Source: Rothia santali (GTDB lineage Bacteria > Actinomycetota > Actinomycetes > Actinomycetales > Micrococcaceae). From it: a stretch of 64,000 nucleotides of DNA. The stretch covers positions 39,381 through 103,380 of the forward strand of contig NZ_JANAFB010000007.1 of assembly GCF_024199905.1 (NCBI RefSeq), written 5' to 3'. Every line of letters starts with the position of its first letter. Within the stretch, counting starts at the first letter, position 1. The notes under the pieces were generated by a model, which saw nothing but the letters and a program-made list of their open reading frames with translations, ran no database searches and was not told where the DNA came from. A program made the position numbers and the translations under genes. Below, in pieces: positions 1 to 13,654 of this stretch.

Positions 1-291
1 ATGCCGGTGCGGAAGCAGGGCAAGCTGCCCCGGGACACCTACGCGGAGTCCTACCAGCTCGAGTACGGGACCGCGACCCTGGAGATCCACCGCGACGACG
101 TCCCCGCGGGCAGCCGCGTCCTGATCCTGGACGACGTGCTCGCGACCGGCGGGACCCTCGCGGCGACCACCCGCCTGATGGAGCGCGCGGAGCTCTCGGT
201 GGCCGGGATCGGCGTCGTCATGGAGCTCGACGGGCTCGGCGGGCGCGAGACCCTGCGGGGGCAGCGGGTCAGCGCGCTGTACACCGCCTAG
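1..291 (+). CDS. apt: Adenine phosphoribosyltransferase, C-terminal part (5' cut by window)
   Basis: Purine salvage enzyme, cytosolic, converting adenine and PRPP to AMP. The visible 96 residues hold the family's substrate loop (VRKQGKLP near the start), the LEYG segment and the PRPP-binding signature VLILDDVLATGGT around residues 40-52. Apt is usually about 170-185 residues, so roughly 75-90 N-terminal residues lie upstream of the window. The first ATG here is internal to the fold and not the true start. The gene ends 53 nt before the next gene on the same strand. Family assignment is firm; only the 5' end is missing. Confidence 0.92.
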   Translation: MPVRKQGKLPRDTYAESYQLEYGTATLEIHRDDVPAGSRVLILDDVLATGGTLAATTRLMERAELSVAGIGVVMELDGLGGRETLRGQRVSALYTA

Positions 292-344
292 GCCCCGCCA
301 CCGTCCCCCTCACCTCACCTTCGTCACAGAGGAACGCACACCCC

Positions 345-2678
345 ATGTCTGACATCGCCGACACCACCTCCAGCGCCGTCTTCGAGGACAGCGAGCAGCG
401 ACTCGAGCAGGAGACCCGCGAGCGGCAGCTCGAGGAGGCCCTGGCCCACGAGCGCGCCTACGTCGACCGGCTCTACGACCGGCTGGAGGTGGTCCGCGAG
501 GAGACCCGCGAGAAGCTGGCCCAGGTGCGCCGCGACGCCCCGGGCGGCAGCCACCAGAACCGCTCCGAGCGGGACGCCTACGCGACCCACTACGAGGACC
601 GCCTCGCCCAGCTCGACGCCGTGGACCACCGCCTGGTCTTCGGTCGCCTCGACCTCGACGACGCCTCGACCCGCTACATCGGCCGCATCGGGCTGGCCGA
701 CGCCGACTACGAGCGGCTCATGGTCGACTGGCGCGCCCCCGAGGCCGGCACCTTCTACCAGGCCACGGCGTTCGACCGCCAGGGCGTGCAGCGCCGCCGC
801 CACCTCATCCTGGAGCGCCGGACCCTGCGCAACATCGAGGACGACGTGCTGGACCCCGACTTCCTGGACGGCGAGGAGGTCCTGCACGGGGAGGGCGCGC
901 TGCTGGCCGCCCTGAACCGCAAGCGCACGGGCCGCATGGGGGACATCGTGGCGACGATCCAGGCCGAGCAGGACCGGATCATCCGCTCCGAGCTGCCCGG
1001 CGTCCACGTCGTCCAGGGCGGGCCCGGCACGGGCAAGACCGCCGTGGCCCTGCACCGCGCGGCGTACCTGCTCTACACCAACCGGGAGCGGCTGCAGAAG
1101 TCCGGCGTGCTGGTGGTGGGGCCCTCGACGTCGTTCATGTGGTACATCGAGCGGGTGCTGCCCTCGCTGGGCGAGACCGGCGTCGTCATGTCCTCGCTGG
1201 CCACGCTGTACCCGGGCATCCACGCGGTGGCGGAGCGCGACGTCGACGTCGCCCGGCTCAAGGGCTCGCTCGCCATGGTGGAGGTCGTCAAGCGCGCGGT
1301 CGCCGACCGGCAGAAGGTCCCGGAGCGGACCCAGCGCCTGCGGGTCGACTCCTCGACCGTCGAGCTGACCCCCCAGCAGGTCCGGCACGCCCGGGACCGC
1401 GCCCGCGCCACGGGCAAGCCTCACAACCAGGCGCGCGAGACGTTCGTCAAGATCCTGGTCGGCCAGCTCGCCGACCAGCTGGAGCGGCAGCTCAACGAGT
1501 CCAGCGGCAACGACACCGACCGGCCCTACCTGGTCGAGGACGTGCGGCAGTCGCGGGACGTGCGCGTGGCGCTGAACCTGGCGTGGATGCCGCTGCGCGC
1601 CGAGACGCTGGTCGGGGACCTGTTCGGCAAGCGGCACTACCTGACCTCGGCCGCGCCCTGGCTCGAGGACGCGCAGGTCGAGGCGATGCTGCGCGAGCCG
1701 GGCGCGCCGTTCACCGAGGCCGACGTGCCGCTGCTGGACGAGGCCGCCGAGCTGCTGGGCGACTTCGAGGCGGCGGTCGGTCACGCCGCGGCCCGGGCGG
1801 CGGCCGAGCACTCCGCGAACCTGGAGAACGCCACCAAGGCGCTGGAGAACGTGGACGCGCAGCTCGAGGAGTTCGGCGTCAACGGCGTCGTGACCGCCGA
1901 GATGCTGGCCGGGATGAACCGGACGGGCGCCGCGCGGATGACCGCGGCCGAGGCGGCGACCTCCGACCGGACGTGGGCCTACGGGCACGTGGTGGTCGAC
2001 GAGGCGCAGGAGCTCTCGCCCATGCAGTGGCGGCTGCTGATGCGGCGCTGCCCCATGAAGTCGTTCACGATCGTGGGCGACATCGCCCAGGCCTCCGCGG
2101 CGGCCGCCTCGGCGAGCTGGGACGAGGCCCTGGAGCCCTTCCTGGGCGGACGGTTCCAGCTGGACGAGCTGACGGTCAACTACCGCACGCCCGCGCAGAT
2201 CTCCGAGGCCGCGGTCTCGATGGCGCGGGCCGCGGGGCTGGAGGTCTCCGCGCCGCGCGCGGTCCGCGAGGGGGAGTGGGCTCCCCGGGTGGTCCGTACG
2301 GACGACGTCGCGGCCGCGGTGGCCCGCAGCGTCGCCGAGGATCTCTCGATCGTGGCCGGCGGGCTGATCGGCGTGATCGCGGCCGAGCCGGAGTACGCCG
2401 CGGTCGCCCGGGCGGTGACCGAGGCGCACCGCGAGGTGGTCGGCAGCAGCGAGACGGCCCTGGAGCGCCAGGTCCTGGTCCTCACCCCGTGGGAGGCCAA
2501 GGGCCTGGAGTTCGACGCCGTGGTCATCGCCGAGCCGGCGTCGGTGATCCGGGCGGCGCGCGGCGTCGTGGGCGACCTGTACGTGAGCATGACCCGGCCG
2601 ACCCAGCGGCTCACCATGGTGTGCGCCGAGGAGGTGCCCGCCGGCCTGGAGGAGTGGGCCGAGGACGGGCGCGCGTGA
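345..2678 (+). CDS. HelD/HelR-type RNA polymerase recycling ATPase (UvrD-like SF1)
   Basis: Superfamily 1 helicase-like ATPase of 777 residues. The family binds stalled or rifampicin-bound RNA polymerase and pries off nucleic acid; the Streptomyces member HelR gives rifampicin tolerance. Seen here: a charged coiled-coil N-terminus (about residues 15-70, fitting the secondary-channel arm), Walker A GGPGTGKT near 224-231, a Walker B-like VVVDEAQELSP near 550-560, and a C-terminal TPWEAKGLEFD / YVSMTRPTQRL motif pair typical of UvrD/HelD proteins. The ATG follows GAGGAA at a slightly long distance. A UvrD-type DNA helicase is possible, but the short length and coiled-coil arm favour HelD. A role in rifampicin tolerance is inferred from the family. 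Confidence 0.85.
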   Translation: MSDIADTTSSAVFEDSEQRLEQETRERQLEEALAHERAYVDRLYDRLEVVREETREKLAQVRRDAPGGSHQNRSERDAYATHYEDRLAQLDAVDHRLVFGRLDLDDASTRYIGRIGLADADYERLMVDWRAPEAGTFYQATAFDRQGVQRRRHLILERRTLRNIEDDVLDPDFLDGEEVLHGEGALLAALNRKRTGRMGDIVATIQAEQDRIIRSELPGVHVVQGGPGTGKTAVALHRAAYLLYTNRERLQKSGVLVVGPSTSFMWYIERVLPSLGETGVVMSSLATLYPGIHAVAERDVDVARLKGSLAMVEVVKRAVADRQKVPERTQRLRVDSSTVELTPQQVRHARDRARATGKPHNQARETFVKILVGQLADQLERQLNESSGNDTDRPYLVEDVRQSRDVRVALNLAWMPLRAETLVGDLFGKRHYLTSAAPWLEDAQVEAMLREPGAPFTEADVPLLDEAAELLGDFEAAVGHAAARAAAEHSANLENATKALENVDAQLEEFGVNGVVTAEMLAGMNRTGAARMTAAEAATSDRTWAYGHVVVDEAQELSPMQWRLLMRRCPMKSFTIVGDIAQASAAAASASWDEALEPFLGGRFQLDELTVNYRTPAQISEAAVSMARAAGLEVSAPRAVREGEWAPRVVRTDDVAAAVARSVAEDLSIVAGGLIGVIAAEPEYAAVARAVTEAHREVVGSSETALERQVLVLTPWEAKGLEFDAVVIAEPASVIRAARGVVGDLYVSMTRPTQRLTMVCAEEVPAGLEEWAEDGRA

Positions 2679-2706
2679 TGCGCCGGGCCGGGGGAGCGGC
2701 GGGTGA

Positions 2707-2720
2707 TAGCCTGAACCCCG
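2707..2720 (+). promoter_or_regulatory. -10 box for leaderless tyrS transcript
   Basis: TAGCCT at 2707-2712 is followed by 7 nt and then GTG. With the usual 6-8 nt distance from -10 to +1, transcription would begin at the GTG itself. No Shine-Dalgarno-like sequence precedes this start. Confidence 0.55.
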
Positions 2721-4048
2721 TGACGGAGAATCAGGTGATCGAAGCGGTCCACGGGCTCGACGAGCAGTCCAACGACCCGAGCTTTGCGAATGTGTGGCAG
2801 GAACTGCAGTGGCGTGGTCTGGTCCACGTCTCGACCGACGTCGAGGCGCTGGAGAGGACCCTGAGCGAGCAGAGGATCACTTACTACTGCGGATTCGACC
2901 CCACCGCCGCCTCCCTGCACCTGGGGCACCTGGTCCAGCTGCTGCTGATGCGCCGGCTCCAGCTCGCGGGGCACAGCCCGCTGGGGCTGGTCGGCGGGTC
3001 CACCGGCCTGATCGGGGACCCGCGCCAGACGTCGGAGCGCTCGCTGAACTCCCGCGAGGTCGTGGCCGAGTGGGTCGATTCCCTGCGGGGCCAGGTGCAG
3101 CGCTTCCTCTCCTTCGAGGGGGAGAACGCCGCGCGCATGGTCAACAACCTCGACTGGACCGGCGGGCTCTCGGCCATCGACTTCCTGCGCGAGATCGGCA
3201 AGAACTTCCGCGTGGGCACCATGGTCAAGAAGGAGATCGTGGCCAAGCGGCTCCACTCGGACGAGGGCATCTCCTACACGGAGTTCAGCTACCAGATCCT
3301 GCAGGGCCTCGACTACCTGGAGCTCTACCGCCAGTACGACTGCGTCCTGCAGACCGGCGGCTCGGACCAGTGGGGCAACCTCACCTCCGGGACCGAGCTG
3401 GTCCGCAAGGTCGAGGGCCGCCATGTCCACGCGATCGGCACGCCGCTGATCACCAACGCCGACGGCACCAAGTTCGGCAAGTCCGAGGGCAACGCCGTCT
3501 GGCTGGACCCCGAGCTCACCTCGCCCTACGCCTTCTACCAGTTCTGGCTCAACACCGCCGACGCCGACGTCGTCGACCGCCTCAAGGTCTTCACCTTCAA
3601 GAGCCGCGCCGAGATCGACGAGTTGCAGCGGCGCACGGAGGAGGAGCCGTTCCGGCGGGAGGCCCAGCGCCAGCTGGCCTACGACGTCTGCTCGCTGGTG
3701 CACGGCGTCGAGGCCACGGAGAACGTCATCGAGGCGTCCAACGCGCTCTTCGGCCGCGGCGACTTCGGTGCGCTCGACGAGCCGACGCTGGTCGCGGCGA
3801 CGGCGGAGCTGCCGCACGCCCGGGTCCAGGGGGAGGACCTCTCGCTGGTCGACCTGCTGGTGGCCACCGGCCTGTGCGAGTCGAAGTCGGCGGCCCGGCG
3901 CACCCTCAAGGAGGGTGGCGCCTCCGTCAACAACCGCAAGGTGCAGGGGGAGGACGCCGTGATCGGTTCCGAGGACCTGCTGCACGGCGCGTACGTGATC
4001 CTGCGGCGCGGGAAGAAGAACCTGGCCGTGGTGACGGTCGGCGACTAG
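2720..4048 (+). CDS. tyrS: Tyrosyl-tRNA synthetase
   Basis: Class I aminoacyl-tRNA synthetase charging tRNA-Tyr; 442 residues, normal for the family. The HIGH-type motif is HLGHL around residues 67-71, in the context CGFDPTAASLHLGHL. The KMSKS-type loop is KFGKSEG near 251-257. The tyrosine-binding stretch YQILQGLDYLELY and the QWGN segment are intact. A C-terminal S4 RNA-binding domain occupies about 375-435. The reading frame is open far upstream, but the GTG at 2720 gives the expected N-terminus and sits right behind a -10 box. The gene opens the conserved actinobacterial block that continues with the TPR gene beyond the rrn operon. Confidence 0.95.
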   Translation: MTENQVIEAVHGLDEQSNDPSFANVWQELQWRGLVHVSTDVEALERTLSEQRITYYCGFDPTAASLHLGHLVQLLLMRRLQLAGHSPLGLVGGSTGLIGDPRQTSERSLNSREVVAEWVDSLRGQVQRFLSFEGENAARMVNNLDWTGGLSAIDFLREIGKNFRVGTMVKKEIVAKRLHSDEGISYTEFSYQILQGLDYLELYRQYDCVLQTGGSDQWGNLTSGTELVRKVEGRHVHAIGTPLITNADGTKFGKSEGNAVWLDPELTSPYAFYQFWLNTADADVVDRLKVFTFKSRAEIDELQRRTEEEPFRREAQRQLAYDVCSLVHGVEATENVIEASNALFGRGDFGALDEPTLVAATAELPHARVQGEDLSLVDLLVATGLCESKSAARRTLKEGGASVNNRKVQGEDAVIGSEDLLHGAYVILRRGKKNLAVVTVGD

Positions 4049-4064
4049 AGCCCCGCGGCGGCGG

Positions 4065-4099
4065 AAGGCCCGGAATCCCCCTGGGGGTTCCGGGCCTTT
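4065..4099 (+). terminator. Terminator after tyrS
   Basis: A 16-bp stem: AAGGCCCGGAA paired with TTCCGGGCCTT, continued inward by CCCCC/GGGGG around a tiny loop, followed by TTT. It lies 17 nt after the tyrS stop and insulates the rrn promoters downstream. Confidence 0.8.
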
Positions 4100-4153
4100 C
4101 GCGTCCCGGCGAAGCGTCGCTCAGAGCTGTGATCTGTTTCATGGTTATCCGAG

Positions 4154-4182
4154 TTGCGGGCCCGGTGGGTGGTGTGTAGAGT
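4154..4182 (+). promoter_or_regulatory. rrn promoter P1
   Basis: TTGCGG (4154-4159), a 17-nt spacer and TAGAGT (4177-4182). It is about 600 bp upstream of 16S, as expected for the distal promoter of an actinobacterial rRNA operon. Confidence 0.5.
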
Positions 4183-4434
4183 TCTACGAGTCGCCGCGGG
4201 GCAAACGCTTCGAAGGGCCGACATCGGATCTGGTGTTCACCGGTTTCCCGCAGCTTTTTCCCTCGTGGAATAGGTGGTGTGGGGGATGGGTGGGCACGGG
4301 TTCTCATCTGAAAAGTGCTGGGCCTTGTGTCAAGGTGTCTGTCTGGTCAGGTGTGGTGCTGTTTCGCTGGGAAGCCGTGGTGCTTCTTGGGTGGGGTGGT
4401 GTCGTGCCGGATCGGGCGGGTGCGGATGGCGGGT

Positions 4435-4464
4435 TTGCACGGTGGGGATCGGGTCTGGTAGACT
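4435..4464 (+). promoter_or_regulatory. rrn promoter P2
   Basis: TTGCAC (4435-4440), an 18-nt spacer and TAGACT (4459-4464), then TTGAGAAG. This closely resembles rRNA promoters of mycobacteria and relatives (TTGAC-N18-TAGACT type) and is the stronger of the two candidates. Confidence 0.65.
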
Positions 4465-4778
4465 TGAGAAGTTGCCGCGATGATGGTGACGATGTAGGAT
4501 TGACAACCGGTTCTCCGGTATCGAGACGATGATCTTTTGGGATGCTTCCTTCTTCTTTGTGAAGGGTTTCTCGGGGTGGTTTCGGTGTGCGGGGTTCGAG
4601 TGGTTTGTTGTTTGAGAACTCAATAGTGTGCTTTGTTCATTTGATGCTTGTACCAAATTTATTTATTGGTGAATAACCTCTTGGTTATCAGCATTCAAAT
4701 GATCGTCGGTCTGCGGTTACCCCGTAACCGTGATCGACGTGTTTATTTATGTTGAGTCCAGGGTATTCATGCTTTTTG
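4465..4778 (+). promoter_or_regulatory. Pre-16S leader with antitermination / processing element
   Basis: No gene is seen here. At 4605-4630 lies TTGTTGTTTGAGAACT followed by CAATAGTGTG. The same 16-nt core recurs before 23S at 6601-6616. Repetition of this block before each large rRNA is characteristic of boxA/RNase III processing leaders in actinobacteria. The following stretch (4650-4760) is markedly AT-rich, with an AATAACC/GGTTAT inverted repeat likely to form part of the pre-16S processing stem. Confidence 0.6.
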
Positions 4779-9899
<5,121 letters not shown>

Positions 9900-10000
9900 C
9901 CATTTTTTTCAGGTTGGTGGGTATGTCATGGTTGGTGTTCGCGTTCACTGTATGGTTTTGGGATAACAACCCTGAGTGGGGGTGTTGATCTTCATAGGTT

Positions 10001-10118
10001 TTTCGGTGGTTTTGGCCAGAGGGGTACACCCGGTCCCTTTCCGAACCCGGTCGTTAAGGCTCTGTGCGCCGATGGTACTGCACCCGGAAGGTGTGTGGGA
10101 GAGTAGGACACCGCCGAA
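10001..10118 (+). rRNA. rrf: 5S ribosomal RNA
   Basis: A 5S rRNA of about 118 nt. It starts TTTCGGTGGT, contains CCGAACCCGG and GATGGTACTGCA, and ends GAGTAGGACACCGCCGAAA. The 5' and 3' ends pair as helix I. It lies about 100 nt after 23S, completing the rrn operon. Confidence 0.95.
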
Positions 10119-10130
10119 AATATTTTTCCT

Positions 10131-10201
10131 GGGAGGGGGGAGTGGGAGTCGTTTCATCCGCGGTGGCGGGTGGGGTGGCTTCGACTCCCCCCTCCTTTTT
10201 T
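10131..10201 (+). terminator. rrn operon terminator
   Basis: GGAGGGGGGAGT pairs perfectly with ACTCCCCCCTCC around a loop of about 45 nt and is followed by a run of six T. It sits just after 5S. Confidence 0.85.
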
Positions 10202-10418
10202 CATGCCCAGAGATCGGGGTGGGGCCCGACCTGAGCGGCACCCCTACCGGGGCTTCGATGCCCTGGTGTGGCGGAAGCGCAGGCGCGAATATGCGCCGGG
10301 GGTGGCGCGCCGTCGTCACCGTGGTCGTGTCTGCGAGGACAGCCTCCACAGCTCGTCCTCGCCCCTGGGCATCAGCGATCAATCTTCTGTGGTTCGTCTG
10401 CCAGCGGACGGTTCCGTG
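10202..10418 (+). other. Intergenic region between rrn and TPR gene, no gene seen
   Basis: Small GC-rich inverted repeats only; no credible coding start with a ribosome binding site. The promoter of the next gene lies at its right-hand end. Confidence 0.5.
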
Positions 10419-10447
10419 TTGGGCTGCCACGACGAGTTTCGTAGAAT
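10419..10447 (+). promoter_or_regulatory. Promoter of the RDG-rich/TPR gene
   Basis: TTGGGC (10419-10424), a 17-nt spacer, then TAGAAT (10442-10447). This leaves an untranslated leader of about 80 nt before the start codon. Confidence 0.6.
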
Positions 10448-10472
10448 GACTCAGAAGCCATCATGGCGGGCC

Positions 10473-10504
10473 GGGCCGGTCGTCCCTCGTGGGACCACCG
10501 GCCC
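10473..10504 (+). promoter_or_regulatory. Stem-loop in the 5' UTR of the RDG-rich/TPR gene
   Basis: GGGCCGGT (10473-10480) pairs with ACCGGCCC (10497-10504). A 2-nt internal mismatch separates it from an inner TCCC/GGGA stem around a TCGT loop. No T-run follows, so it is more likely a structured leader element than a terminator. It ends 33 nt before the start codon. Confidence 0.45.
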
Positions 10505-10536
10505 TTCGTCACACATCTACATCAAGGAGAATCAGC

Positions 10537-12663
10537 TTGGCTGAGCACGATCGTCGCGACGGTGGACGGCGCGATCCGAGGGACCGCGACCGGAGGTCGG
10601 GGGACCGGCCGAACGACCGACGTCGTGAGGGGGGACCGGGGGACCGCCGCGACGATCGAGGAGGACCGGGCCGCGGACGCCGGGAAGACTCGCGCGGGGA
10701 TCAGGCGCGTGGATACAGGCGTCGCGACGACGACTCACGTGGATACCGCGGCCGTGATGACCGTCGGGACGACCGGTCGGCTGATCGACGCGATGGATAC
10801 CGCGACGATCGACGTGGTGGATATCGCGGCGATCGTTACGGCCGAGACGATCGCGCCGCGGGCGGAGGACAGCGCCGCGATGATCGCGGCGGCCGCGGTG
10901 GAGAGCGTCAGGAACGGCCCTACCGCGACGACCGGGGTTCGCGCGGTGGGTACCGCGAGGATCGCCCGAAGCGTTTCGCCCGGGACGATAGTCGCGGGCG
11001 CGATGATCGGGGTGGCGACCGGGGCGGCTACCGTGGAGATCGAGGTAGCGAGCGCGGCGGTTACCGCGATGACCGGGGTGGTTACCGTGGTGACCGGCGT
11101 GACGATCGTCCTCAGCGTCGTGACCGCGATGACCGCGGGTTCCGCGCGCGCGACGATCGCGACGGGTTCCGCGGCGGCCGTGACCAGGGACAGCGACGAG
11201 ACGACCGCTCGTCCGGTGGGTTCCGTGAGGATCGACGTGGCGGCGGTGACCGTGGTGGGTTCCGTGACGATCGGCGTGGCGGGAACGACCGTGGCGGGTA
11301 TCGTGACGATCGCGGCCGCGGCGGGGATCGGCGGGAGGCACGCGGGGACCGTCCGCGTGATGACCGGCGGCGCGACGACGACCGCGGCGGGTTCCGCGGG
11401 GACCGCCGGGACCGGCCGGGACAGGACCGGGACCAGCGGGGGCATGCCCCTCGGGCCGGCCGTCCGGATCGCCCCGGCGCCCGTGAGGATCACCGCTCCC
11501 ACCAGGACCGGGAGGGCTACCGTCCCTCGCGTCCCAAGGCCCCCGAGATCGACGAGGAGGTCACCGGTCAGGAGCTGGACAAGAGCGTCAGCCGCGAGCT
11601 GAGCGTCCTCGAGCGCGACAACGCCGTGCAGGTCTCCAAGCACCTCGTCATGGCCAGCCAGTACCTCGAGGTGGATCCCGAGTTCGCCCTCGAGCACGCC
11701 TTGGCCGCGGTGCGTCGCGGAGGTCGCGTCGCCGCCGTGCGCGAGGCCGCGGCCATCGCCGCCTACGTGGCCGAGCACTACGACGTCGCCCTGCGCGAGC
11801 TGCGCACCCATCGGCGCATGTCCGGCTCGAGCGAGCACCTGGCCCTGATCGTCGACTCCGAGCGCGCCCTCGGCCGCATCGAGAAGGCCCTCGAGACGGC
11901 CGCCGAGCCCACCGCCAGCAACCTGGAGCCCGCGGAGAAGGTCGAGGTGGCCCTGGTGGTCTCCGGCATCCACCGGGACCGGGGCGACCTGACGAGCGCC
12001 CGGCGCGCACTGGAGATCCCCGAGCTGGACCGCAAGCGCGCGTTCGCCTACAGCCCCCGGCTCTTCCAGGCCTACTCCGATATCCTGGAGGAGCAGGGCC
12101 AGAGCCAGGACGCCCGCTCGTGGGCGCGCATGGCCGTGATCGCCGAGGCGGCCCTGGGCCAGGGCCAGTTCGAAGAGCCCGAGATCTACGAGATCGACGT
12201 CTTTCCCGACGACGAGCCGGAGGGACTGCCGCTAACCGACCCCGAGGAGGAGCCCATGAGCACCGAAGAATTCCAGCCCGACGAGGAGCAGACGATCGTT
12301 GACGGATTCGAGCCCGAGGAGCTGGCGACCGAGGAGATCCGCGCCGAGCTGGGCGACGTCGCCGACAAGTCGCTGCTCGAGGAGGAGAACCCCGGATCCC
12401 CCGACGCCACCGACGAGGCGGAGATCGAGGGCGACGTCGTGACCGAGGACGTCGCGGACGAGGGCTTCGGCTCCGACCTCGACGGCGACCCCGAGGAGCT
12501 GGAGGGCGACATCGTCCCCGAGGACGGGGAGGGCGAGCTCTACCCCGCCGACATGACCGGCGAGGACCCCGAGACCGAGCCCGTCCAGGAGATCGACGAG
12601 GAGACCGAGCAGTACCTCGAGGCGCTCGACGTCGAGGAGGAGGACGAAGACACCACCGCATGA
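10537..12663 (+). CDS. Tripartite protein: Arg/Asp/Gly-rich disordered domain, TPR core, acidic tail
   Basis: 708 residues from a TTG start preceded by AAGGAG at 7 nt. Residues 1 to about 330 are almost only R, D, G, Y and E in units such as GGYRDDR and DDRGGYRGDR, an RGG-like polyampholyte. About 340-560 is an alpha-helical TPR-like core (AVQVSKHLVMASQYLEVDPE; ALAAVRRGGRVAAVREAAAI) matching the tetratricopeptide protein found at this place in other actinobacteria (next to the HAD gene, as Rv1691 is in M. tuberculosis). About 565-708 is strongly acidic. The function of the family is not known to me. The composition suggests an RNA- or condensate-related role, which is inference only. It is co-transcribed with the HAD gene (stop and start overlap). 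Confidence 0.75.
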   Translation: MAEHDRRDGGRRDPRDRDRRSGDRPNDRRREGGPGDRRDDRGGPGRGRREDSRGDQARGYRRRDDDSRGYRGRDDRRDDRSADRRDGYRDDRRGGYRGDRYGRDDRAAGGGQRRDDRGGRGGERQERPYRDDRGSRGGYREDRPKRFARDDSRGRDDRGGDRGGYRGDRGSERGGYRDDRGGYRGDRRDDRPQRRDRDDRGFRARDDRDGFRGGRDQGQRRDDRSSGGFREDRRGGGDRGGFRDDRRGGNDRGGYRDDRGRGGDRREARGDRPRDDRRRDDDRGGFRGDRRDRPGQDRDQRGHAPRAGRPDRPGAREDHRSHQDREGYRPSRPKAPEIDEEVTGQELDKSVSRELSVLERDNAVQVSKHLVMASQYLEVDPEFALEHALAAVRRGGRVAAVREAAAIAAYVAEHYDVALRELRTHRRMSGSSEHLALIVDSERALGRIEKALETAAEPTASNLEPAEKVEVALVVSGIHRDRGDLTSARRALEIPELDRKRAFAYSPRLFQAYSDILEEQGQSQDARSWARMAVIAEAALGQGQFEEPEIYEIDVFPDDEPEGLPLTDPEEEPMSTEEFQPDEEQTIVDGFEPEELATEEIRAELGDVADKSLLEEENPGSPDATDEAEIEGDVVTEDVADEGFGSDLDGDPEELEGDIVPEDGEGELYPADMTGEDPETEPVQEIDEETEQYLEALDVEEEDEDTTA
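10544..11520 (+). repeat. Degenerate coding repeats (GGYR-DDR units)
   Basis: About 975 bp of imperfect short repeats built on GGTTACCGTGATGACCG-like units. They encode runs of R-D-D-R-G-G-Y. Stop codons are absent in several frames, which creates long spurious ORFs on both strands. Confidence 0.7.
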
Positions 12664-13654
12664 GCGCGCTGCTGGCGTCCTTCGACGCGATCCTCTCCGA
12701 CCTGGACGGCGTGGTCTACGCCGGCCCCGACCCCATCGACGGCGCCGTCGAGTCGCTCAACCGCGCCCAGGAGGGCGGGACGGCGGTCGCCTACGTGACC
12801 AACAACGCCTCCCGGTCGGTGGACGACGTCGCCGAGCACCTCAACGAGCTCGGCCTGTCCACCGACGGGGAGCACGTGGTCAGCTCGGCGCAGTCGGCCG
12901 CCCGGCTCGCCGTCGAGCGGCTGGGCGCGGGGGCGGCCGTGCACGCGTGCGCGCGCCCGCGCTCGCCCGCTGCGCCGAGCAGGCGGGCCTGCGCGTGGTG
13001 CGCGAGGGCGAGCGGCCCCGGGCCGTGCTGCAGGGCTTCAGCCCGGAGCTCGGCTGGCGCGACCTCGCCGAGGCCGCGTACCTCCTGGCCGACCCCGACG
13101 TCGCGTGGATCGCCTCCAACACCGACATGACGATCCCCAAGGAGCGCGGTATCGCGCCCGGCAACGGGACCCTGGTGGCCGCCGTGGCCGCGGCGACCCG
13201 CCGGGAGCCGCTCATCGCGGGTAAGCCCGGTGCGGCGATCTTCCACGCGATCGCCGAGCGCCTAGGCGCCTCCCGCCCGGTGGTGCTGGGCGACCGCCTG
13301 GACACGGACATCCTGGGAGCGCATCAGGCGGGGCTGCCGAGCATCGCCGTGCTCACCGGGGTGCAGACCCCCGAGGACCTCCTCAACGCCCGGACCGCTG
13401 AGCGCCCCACCTACGTGATCGAGGACCTGCGCCGGCTCTTCGACGAGTACGCGGCCCCCGAGGTCACGGCCTCGGAGGGCGACGGCGCCCGGGCCCGCGT
13501 GGGGGACCGTGCGTCCGCGGTCGCGGATGCCGGGACCGTCACCATCGAGGCCGAGCGCGGCTCGATGGACGGCTGGCGGGCCGGCATGTCCGCCTGGTGG
13601 GCCGCGCACCCGGAGGAGGACTCGGCGACCGGCGCGGAGATCCGATGGCGGTGA
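12660..13654 (+). pseudogene. HAD-superfamily NagD-like phosphatase, frameshifted
   Basis: A phosphoglycolate/NagD-type HAD hydrolase split over two frames. The first part (12660 to about 12950) has the nucleophile motif SDLDGVVYAGPDPIDGA and TNNASRS. The second part (about 12948 to 13654) has the GKPGAAIFHAIAERLG lysine motif and the VVLGDRLDTDILGAHQAGL acid motif. All catalytic elements are present, but one base appears missing in the GTGCGCGCGCCCGCG run near 12948-12962. This may be a sequencing or assembly error in a GC-dinucleotide run, or a genuine recent inactivation. The start overlaps the TPR gene stop (ATGA), and the end overlaps the next gene, so the operon layout is that of a working gene. 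Confidence 0.75.

Noticed and set aside
1139..2700. Arg/Gly/Ala-rich open frame fused in phase with tyrS, overlapping the HelD gene
   Set aside because: It is the stop-free shadow frame of a GC-rich gene; the tyrS protein begins at GTG 2720 with a proper promoter.
10735..11973. 412-codon minus-strand frame rich in Ile/Val/Thr/Ala opposite the RDG repeats
   Set aside because: It arises because GAC/CGC/GGT repeats have no stops in the complement; no start signal, and a hydrophobic repeat without TM logic.
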